DNA of 64,000 nt, taken from positions 1 through 64,000 of the forward strand of contig AMYZ01000017.1 in assembly GCA_000335715.1 (NCBI GenBank), read 5' to 3'. How positions within the stretch are numbered: position 1 is the first letter of the stretch; each line of letters starts with the position of its first letter. The translations under genes were made by a program, and so were the position numbers. Shown here one piece after another: positions 59,022 to 64,000 of the stretch. The notes beneath the pieces were generated by a model. The model searched no databases. It worked only from the letters and a program-made list of their open reading frames with translations, and was not told where the DNA came from. The DNA comes from a beta proteobacterium L13 (GTDB taxonomy: Bacteria; Pseudomonadota; Gammaproteobacteria; Burkholderiales; Chromobacteriaceae).

Positions 59022-59222
59022 TTATAAAAAATCAGGCTCTTCAGGGAATGGTAGAAACGTGAGGTAAACACCAGACGTGAGAACGGCGGTGTAGGTTGGC
59101 TGCTTGTGCGACCAAGCCAACCAATCTGCACCGTCGCTCTCATACACGATGGTATGCGCAACCTCCTTGCCCAGAAGGATTTCACCATCACTTGCTTTTA
59201 GCACCACGCAGATACTCACCAC
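59022..59222 (-). CDS. Small hypothetical protein
   Basis: 66 residues from a GTG (MVSICVVLKASDGEILLGKEV and on to a C-terminal FLPFPEEPDFL). Composition and the strand-turn-strand look are those of a folded small acidic protein, but no family is recognised and the ribosome-binding site is weak. It ends about 60 bases from the iteron-like array. A chance frame is possible. Confidence 0.35.
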   Translation of the reverse strand: MVSICVVLKASDGEILLGKEVAHTIVYESDGADWLAWSHKQPTYTAVLTSGVYLTFLPFPEEPDFL

Positions 59223-59292
59223 CTAAACCTGGCGGCAATACCCGATATGCCAGCCCGTTGCAGCGGCTACCAGCGCGTCGGCAGCTCAGCGC

Positions 59293-59778
59293 ATGAGTAC
59301 CATTGGCGCACCCTACGTGACTTACCCATCCTCGGACACTCCGTTTCGCAACGCGTCAGACAGGATGGAGCGCATTGCCCGCCAAGTAGTGGCCACGACG
59401 ATGCCAGTCTGGCCGCACGGCAGGCGATACCACCGGCGCTGGTACCCTACCTGCCCACCCCGGCCAACGACCACGACGACGAAACGGCAACATGAGCCCG
59501 GCGACCATCATCCCGCCATCCGGCCCGGGCCACACCGAGAGCGCATGATGCACGCAACTACCCCCCTGCAGCACTGGGGCCGCTGGGCTGTGGATACCGG
59601 CAGCTGGCGGCTAATCTGCGTCAGTATGGAACGCCACTACCTTCCACAGCGCCACTGCTACTTGCATCGTGATGCAGAAGTTTGCAGTGAGCTTTTTACT
59701 TGTCTCCTATTCGGCCTAAGCTGTCGTTGGATCAATGCAAAAAAACAGGCAGCAACCGACTGCTTAGCTGCCGTTTAG
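59293..59778 (+). CDS. Doubtful open frame in a block of overlapping small frames
   Basis: 161 codons, odd Arg/Pro/His-rich middle. Three other short frames here are linked by stop-start overlaps: one ending at 59495 (ending PANDHDDETAT), an 18-codon frame at 59492-59548, and one starting at the ATGATG near 59546 that shares this frame to 59778 (MMHATTPLQHWGRWAVDTGS). That chaining recalls compact phage gene arrays, but no family is recognisable, so the whole block may be decayed. Confidence 0.25.
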   Translation: MSTIGAPYVTYPSSDTPFRNASDRMERIARQVVATTMPVWPHGRRYHRRWYPTCPPRPTTTTTKRQHEPGDHHPAIRPGPHRERMMHATTPLQHWGRWAVDTGSWRLICVSMERHYLPQRHCYLHRDAEVCSELFTCLLFGLSCRWINAKKQAATDCLAAV

Positions 59779-59953
59779 TCTTGCGAGACGACAAACGGCA
59801 GCTTTCCCATCTGGCGAATACGTACTCCTGGCCCGTTGCAGTCCTTCACTGCATCTCGGCCAATATCTCAGCTGTAATAAAAACGGACCTAGTGGGATAG
59901 TGACGATCTGCTGAGGTATAGTTATGCATAAGAAATAACAGGAAGGCTCTGAT

Positions 59954-60976
59954 ATGCCACACCCCATTGTGCAGTGGGCTCAGATTGCTGCTAACTACCG
60001 CCGAGGAACGATTCTGCTGGGCAATGGGGCGAGCATTGCCGTTTCTCGGAGGTTCGACTATCGCTCACTGCAGGCCCACGCCCAGCAAAATGGCTTACTC
60101 GCAGATGACGTAAATGACCTATTCACCTTCTTCGAGACGTTTGATTTCGAGCTGATCCTTCGACTTGTCTGGCAGGCATCTAACGTAAACCGCTCACTGC
60201 GGATACCTGACGATCGCACGCACCAAGCTTACCTGAACGTTCGAGAGTGCTTGATCCACGCGGTTCGCGAAGTACATCCTGACTACGAACAGGTAAGTGA
60301 CCATTTGCCTTGTATGTATCAGTTTCTCAGGAGCTTCGATACGGTCCTGTCTCTTAATTACGATCTGCTGGTCTACTGGACGATGACCTATGGGCTCGAC
60401 GTCCAAGATGGTCACCAGTTCAAGGATTGCTTCCGCAGGAACGGAGCGTTCGATGATGCCTGGCAAAGATTCCGTGAACTGTTTAGGGAGCGGACTAACA
60501 CTTTGGTTTTCTACCCTCATGGCAGCCTAGCACTGTGCCGCAATCTAGTAGAGCAGGAGTCCAAGATCCATAGTGCCGGGGGAAGCTTGCTCGAGGCAAT
60601 CCTTCGCGAGTGGCGCAGCGAGCGGGTTGTGCCTCTGTTTGTCAGTGAAGGAACGATGCAGCAGAAGGTGTCATCTATCCAAAACAGCTACTACCTTTCT
60701 ACCGTGTATCGAGAGGTTCTTACTTCACAGCGAATCACTTTAACACTGTATGGCTGGGGGCTCGGAGAGCATGATCGGCATCTGCTGAGACGGATGCGCG
60801 GAACCGGGATCCAACGGGTCGCCGTCTCCGTTTTCCGTGGCGATCAGGCCTATTGCAATTATGCTTATCAGGCCGTTCAGGATGATTTGGGCCGAGTTCA
60901 TGTGGACTTCTTTAATAGTGAGAGTCCCGGATGCTGGATTTATCCACCTGCACCGGAATTAGGTCAACTTCGCTAG
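59954..60976 (+). CDS. DUF4917 family, SIR2-like fold protein
   Basis: 340 residues. The start has a Rossmann-type nucleotide-binding opening (TILLGNGASIAVSRRFDYRSL) as in SIR2-like and DUF4917 proteins, followed by FDTVLSLNYDLLVYW, which parallels the SIR2 NYD segment, FYPHGSLAL with a conserved His, and LTLYGWGLGEHDRHLLRRM. SIR2-like proteins of this group often deplete NAD in abortive infection; that role is inferred from fold and location. GC content is nearer to average than the AT-rich block. It ends ~530 bases before the ABC-3C genes. Confidence 0.65.
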   Translation: MPHPIVQWAQIAANYRRGTILLGNGASIAVSRRFDYRSLQAHAQQNGLLADDVNDLFTFFETFDFELILRLVWQASNVNRSLRIPDDRTHQAYLNVRECLIHAVREVHPDYEQVSDHLPCMYQFLRSFDTVLSLNYDLLVYWTMTYGLDVQDGHQFKDCFRRNGAFDDAWQRFRELFRERTNTLVFYPHGSLALCRNLVEQESKIHSAGGSLLEAILREWRSERVVPLFVSEGTMQQKVSSIQNSYYLSTVYREVLTSQRITLTLYGWGLGEHDRHLLRRMRGTGIQRVAVSVFRGDQAYCNYAYQAVQDDLGRVHVDFFNSESPGCWIYPPAPELGQLR

Positions 60977-61507
60977 CGTGGTCCTGCAGTCCTTCAGCAT
61001 CCTAAAGTTTGAGCTAGGAAAGTGCGTCCCAAACGTCTGGTACTAGTTTGAAACCGTCGCTCAACCGATATGATTTTAAGACCACCCCTCACCGGTTGAA
61101 AGAACTTCTTGTAATTACCTAAAACCGTCATTCTCTTGCATGTAGTTACCGATAAAGACAGCTTTTCGACAAGATGTCAAATAGGTACAATCTGCCAAGG
61201 GCGAAATTCAATGGGTTGGAGCCAATGTTCAGTGAAGGCTAATTGCAGAAGCTCACTAGCAACGCTTTGATGCGACTAGCGTCGAACAACCAGTCAAGAG
61301 CGGCGCGTACCACCATCAATTTGCGACACCTAGGAGTTGATCATGGCTGCTACCAACTGCGCACAGAGCAGTAGCTCCTGTACGTGTCATTGTCGCTGGT
61401 CTCATTTAGCAAGCGCTTGCGTTCGGCTTCTTTACCTAAGAGTAACCACGCAGACTTGGTAGCTGCGCGGTTACTGTTAATATTGCGCCTAGGACAAGTC
61501 AAAAACC
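60977..61507. other. Intergenic region upstream of the ABC-3C genes
   Basis: 531 bases with frequent stops in all frames and no recognised family. It must contain the promoter of the ABC-3C operon, but I see no promoter of good quality, no repeat word and no IS end. Confidence 0.4.
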
Positions 61508-62584
61508 ATGCCACAAAAACTAGACTCAACCCGCCGAAGGCGGAAAACCAAGTACGTCGCCAAGGGCGGCGTCATCCAACCGTCGTCGCAAGTTCTTCTG
61601 CTGAATCCCGATCAATGGGAAGAGTTCATTCTGGCCTCAGCTCGACAGCGTGATCTTCCCAGCGGTGGAAATTATGCAAAAGTCAAGCGCCTGGGAGGGG
61701 CTGGCGATGGAGGCCGGGACATCGAAGCGCGGTATGGCCAGGCATTAGTACGTGATGGATGGGATCTATACCAGGCCAAGCACTACGGGCATGGGCTCAC
61801 ACAAAGCGATGCCTTCCCGGAGATCGCGAAGTTCTTCAAACAGTTGGCTTTGAAGACCTATCCCCGGCCCAATTTCTACTACTTTTGCTGTCCACGTGCG
61901 GTTGGTAACGAGCTTCACAACACGATGGCCTCGGGGGCTACAGCCTTCAAGGCAACGTTCATTGATGCTTGGGAAAATGAGAAAATGGGCATGAAGGGTA
62001 GAGCCGCCGAGCTGACGCAGGATGTCAAAGCCGCCATCGACGATTTCGACTTCGCTCGTTTCATCGAGTGCCCTGTGCACGACTTGTTGGCTTGGCACGC
62101 ACTTGACAAGACGGCCCACCATAAATTTTTCGGTATCGTGCCCGAGCGCGGCGATGATGACCCGATGCCAGCTCAGCCTGCCGGGCACGAGAGCGTTTAT
62201 GTAAACGAGCTTTTACGCGTCTACACCGAGGACAAGTCATCGCCCGTCAGCCTTACTGACTTGTCGGGTAGCAAATATGAGGAGCACTTTGACTCTCATC
62301 GACAGATCTTCTACTGCGCCGAGGGTCTTCAGCGGTTTAGTCGTGACATCTATCCCAACGAACTTGAGTTCGAGCGACTATTGGACATGGTCCATGCAGG
62401 TATCCGCCCCACGGTCGCTCAACTCCGGTTGAAGACGGGTATGGACCGGGTCGATACGGCCATTGAGAAGGCATCAACACTGCAGGTTCAAGAGAGCCGC
62501 TTGTTCCCCCAGCTTCGTGGGGGGGATTTGCCAGGCACCTGCCACCACTTAGTCAATGAAGGTAGGCTGAAGTGGGTCAAATGA
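61508..62584 (+). CDS. ABC-3C system effector with restriction-endonuclease-like fold
   Basis: 358 residues. The N-terminal domain has a PD-(D/E)xK/Mrr-like core: QWEEFILASARQRDL, GGAGDGGRDIEAR (Asp71) and LYQAKHY (Gln89-x-Lys91). A C-terminal region of unknown fold ends with helix-turn-helix-like segments (TVAQLRLKTGMDRVDTAIEKAS). In ABC-three-component conflict systems a variable effector like this is followed by a small middle component and an SMC-like ATPase, exactly the order here. ATGA overlap with the next gene. Likely cleaves DNA when licensed by the ATPase (inference). Confidence 0.75.
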   Translation: MPQKLDSTRRRRKTKYVAKGGVIQPSSQVLLLNPDQWEEFILASARQRDLPSGGNYAKVKRLGGAGDGGRDIEARYGQALVRDGWDLYQAKHYGHGLTQSDAFPEIAKFFKQLALKTYPRPNFYYFCCPRAVGNELHNTMASGATAFKATFIDAWENEKMGMKGRAAELTQDVKAAIDDFDFARFIECPVHDLLAWHALDKTAHHKFFGIVPERGDDDPMPAQPAGHESVYVNELLRVYTEDKSSPVSLTDLSGSKYEEHFDSHRQIFYCAEGLQRFSRDIYPNELEFERLLDMVHAGIRPTVAQLRLKTGMDRVDTAIEKASTLQVQESRLFPQLRGGDLPGTCHHLVNEGRLKWVK

Positions 62585-63075
62585 AAAAATCCAAGTCCAT
62601 CGCAGCGTTCAACTCACCGTTCGAACTGGGTGTTCGGATGGTGTACCTGCTTAATTCCCTACAACCGTTTGGCGCTGATCTGCAGAAACTGGTCCTGCTC
62701 GATTACACCATAGTGTATTCCGATGATCTTGGCGGGCCGGCCAGCTTACACACGCCGGTACCTTACCGCGGTAGCGAATTCCTGAGCCGTCGCGACCTCA
62801 TCGCCCAAGGCCTCTACTTGATGAGCACTCGCGGCCTCGTCACCGTTACTATGGACGACACTGGCATCACCTACTTCGCTGGTGACACAGCAAGATCCAT
62901 GGTGGGCGCACTGACCTCGCCCTACTTGCGTGAATTGGAAGGGCGATGCCGCTGGGCGGCCGCCATGTTCGCGACACTGAGCTCACAAGATATGACTGAA
63001 CGATTCGCCCAGCAAGGACACCTGTGGGGTGCCGAGTTTGAGCGGGTCAACGAGCGGGGAAATCAATGGCAATAA
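62581..63075 (+). CDS. ABC-3C system middle component
   Basis: 164 residues starting MKKSKSIAAFNSPFELGVRMVYLLNSLQP, followed by KLVLLDYTIVYSDDLGGPASLHTPVPYRGSE. This opening (a winged-helix-like small protein with ...LDYxxVHSxDxxGPxSLHP-type text) is characteristic of ABC-3C middle components, which bridge effector and ATPase. Start overlaps the effector stop (ATGA); its 3' end overlaps the ATPase start by ten bases, so the three are tightly coupled. Confidence 0.8.
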   Translation: MKKSKSIAAFNSPFELGVRMVYLLNSLQPFGADLQKLVLLDYTIVYSDDLGGPASLHTPVPYRGSEFLSRRDLIAQGLYLMSTRGLVTVTMDDTGITYFAGDTARSMVGALTSPYLRELEGRCRWAAAMFATLSSQDMTERFAQQGHLWGAEFERVNERGNQWQ

Positions 63076-64000
63076 CGCTGAAGCAATTGTCGGTAAACGG
63101 TCCGGGCTTATCGCCCGCTGTGGTCGTTTTCGACAGTCGTCGAACTCTCGTCCGCGGCCCCAGTGACACGGGGAAGTCGCACATCTGGAAGTGCATCTGG
63201 TTCCTCTTGGGGGGTACCGGTGCACTCGAACAGTTTCCGGAATCGAAGGGATATGACTCGCTTGAGCTTGCCTTTCTACATGGTGAGCATGAGTATCGTG
63301 TGCGCAAGGCGATGTCTGGTGGAGCCGCGCGCGTTCTGATGCGGCAGAATGCTCTTTGGGTCGCAGACGGTGCGCCGAATCCGCTTGAAGACGTTGTGCA
63401 GGATTTAGGTGAGTTGCTCGTTAGCTTGTCTGGGGCCACGGGCAAGCTTGTGCTTCGCACACGAAGTGAAAAAGGCCCCATCACTGGTGACGACCTGAGG
63501 CATTGGGCGCTGCTTTCCCAACCCCGTATGATTTCCGAGGATGCGACCAAGGGCACTGGGCACGGCTCAGACAAGCACGTCTCTTCTTACTCGCTGTTCT
63601 TGAGCGGACTCGATGACTCAGCGGTCGAACTGTACAAAAGCGCTTCGGAGAAGGATCACGCCAAAGGGATGCTGGCGGCTGCAGAGTCAGAGTTGGCGCG
63701 CCTTAAGGGCCTTATTCCAGCTGATGCCAATCGGGCTTCAACCGTTCAGGCTCTGGAGAGGCTCGATGAGCGTCTCAACATGGTCACCACGCAATTCCAG
63801 GCGCGTTCGTCGGCTTTGAAGGAACTGCGACAGCAGATTGCCATTACGGGCAATGCTCTCACCATGGCATCAATCCAGCTGGCCAGCGCTACATCGATGC
63901 ACGAGCGCTTCATGATGCTAGACCTGAAGTATTCGAGCGACCTTGCTAGGCTTGGAGCCACGAACGAGGGTATAGAGTTCTTTGAAGCGTTGGAGGAGAC
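63066..64000 (+). CDS. ABC-3C SMC-like ATPase, 3' partial
   Basis: Open from the ATG at 63066 to the window end, 311 codons without a stop. The N-terminus ITLKQLSVNGPG, then TLVRGPSDTGKSH (Walker A, near residues 33-41) and KCIWFLLGG, marks an ABC/SMC-type ATPase head. After about residue 190 the sequence becomes helical (AAAESELARLKGLIP, ALERLDERLNMVTTQF), the start of the coiled-coil arm. The rest, including the signature motif and Walker B, lies outside the window. Third gene of the ABC-3C operon. Confidence 0.82.
   Translation, partial: MAITLKQLSVNGPGLSPAVVVFDSRRTLVRGPSDTGKSHIWKCIWFLLGGTGALEQFPESKGYDSLELAFLHGEHEYRVRKAMSGGAARVLMRQNALWVADGAPNPLEDVVQDLGELLVSLSGATGKLVLRTRSEKGPITGDDLRHWALLSQPRMISEDATKGTGHGSDKHVSSYSLFLSGLDDSAVELYKSASEKDHAKGMLAAAESELARLKGLIPADANRASTVQALERLDERLNMVTTQFQARSSALKELRQQIAITGNALTMASIQLASATSMHERFMMLDLKYSSDLARLGATNEGIEFFEALEE

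Noticed and set aside
1-64000. CRISPR array
   Set aside because: No regularly spaced direct repeats with unique spacers of uniform length; the only close tandem repeats are the 8-base G-rich unit and the 18-bp duplication.
1-64000. tRNA, tmRNA or rRNA genes
   Set aside because: I looked for T-loop (GGTTCGAATCC-type) and CCA-end patterns, especially near the integrase, and found none convincing.

Overview
The window looks like part of a betaproteobacterial chromosome, probably Neisseriales/Chromobacteriaceae-like. That is an inference from the GC-rich housekeeping genes, the type II secretion-style nuclease with its rhombosortase, and codon use; no rRNA or tRNA gene is present to confirm it. 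The most striking global signal is a 10-base word, TGCGGCCAAC/GTTGGCCGCA (often preceded by AG, giving AGGTTGGCCGCA). I count 29 exact copies between 2.4 and 53.4 kb, some as inverted pairs in terminator-like hairpins. This is how DNA-uptake sequences behave in naturally competent bacteria, but the word is not a Neisseria or Pasteurellaceae dialect I recognise.

Layout. 1-2.3 kb: AT-rich accessory DNA with a methyltransferase-fold gene (cut by the window edge) and a dGTPase-like HD hydrolase. 2.4-22.2 kb: core-like GC-rich DNA holding a secreted metallopeptidase between two ~95-bp repeats, a lipoprotein, two periplasmic binding proteins, a diguanylate cyclase, an ExeM-type nuclease with its rhombosortase, a C5-dicarboxylate (mesaconate/itaconate-type) CoA-thioester cluster with a TRAP binding protein, an aldehyde dehydrogenase/Tat/GMC operon, a CoxE-like VWA protein, and thioesterase and TetR genes. 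22.5-64 kb: a large composite island. It opens with a truncated gene and a P4-type integrase, then a four-gene operon of exported proteins of unknown function, an IS3 remnant, a Sir2 protein and a complete type I BREX locus (brxR-brxA-brxB-brxC-pglX-pglZ-brxL). That locus carries extra genes: an AT-rich membrane protein between brxC and pglX, a type II Zorya-like trio (zorA-zorB-HNH) between pglX and pglZ, and a caspase/CHAT-like protein directly after brxL. A HigBA-type toxin-antitoxin pair flanks it.

Right of BREX lies a five-gene mobile-element cassette (DUF932, DUF3768, YqaJ exonuclease, a metal-binding-type protein, a YeeP-like GTPase). An AT-rich satellite-like block follows, with ribbon-helix-helix-type proteins (one gene apparently needing a -1 frameshift at A AAA AAG), an inovirus Gp2/YagK-like protein and AlpA. 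Then comes poorly coding DNA with a G-rich tandem repeat and three evenly spaced quasi-palindromes. The window ends with a DUF4917 SIR2-like protein and the start of an ABC-three-component (ABC-3C) conflict system whose ATPase runs off the edge.

How it fits together. The 22.5-64 kb region is a layered anti-phage island: an epigenetic system (BREX), a membrane-motor system (Zorya), possible abortive effectors (caspase-like, Sir2, DUF4917, toxin-antitoxin) and ABC-3C. The 10-base word is present inside BREX and the YqaJ cassette but absent from the AT-rich satellite block and the right end. This suggests that some parts of the island have long been exchanged among relatives that use the same word, while others arrived more recently.
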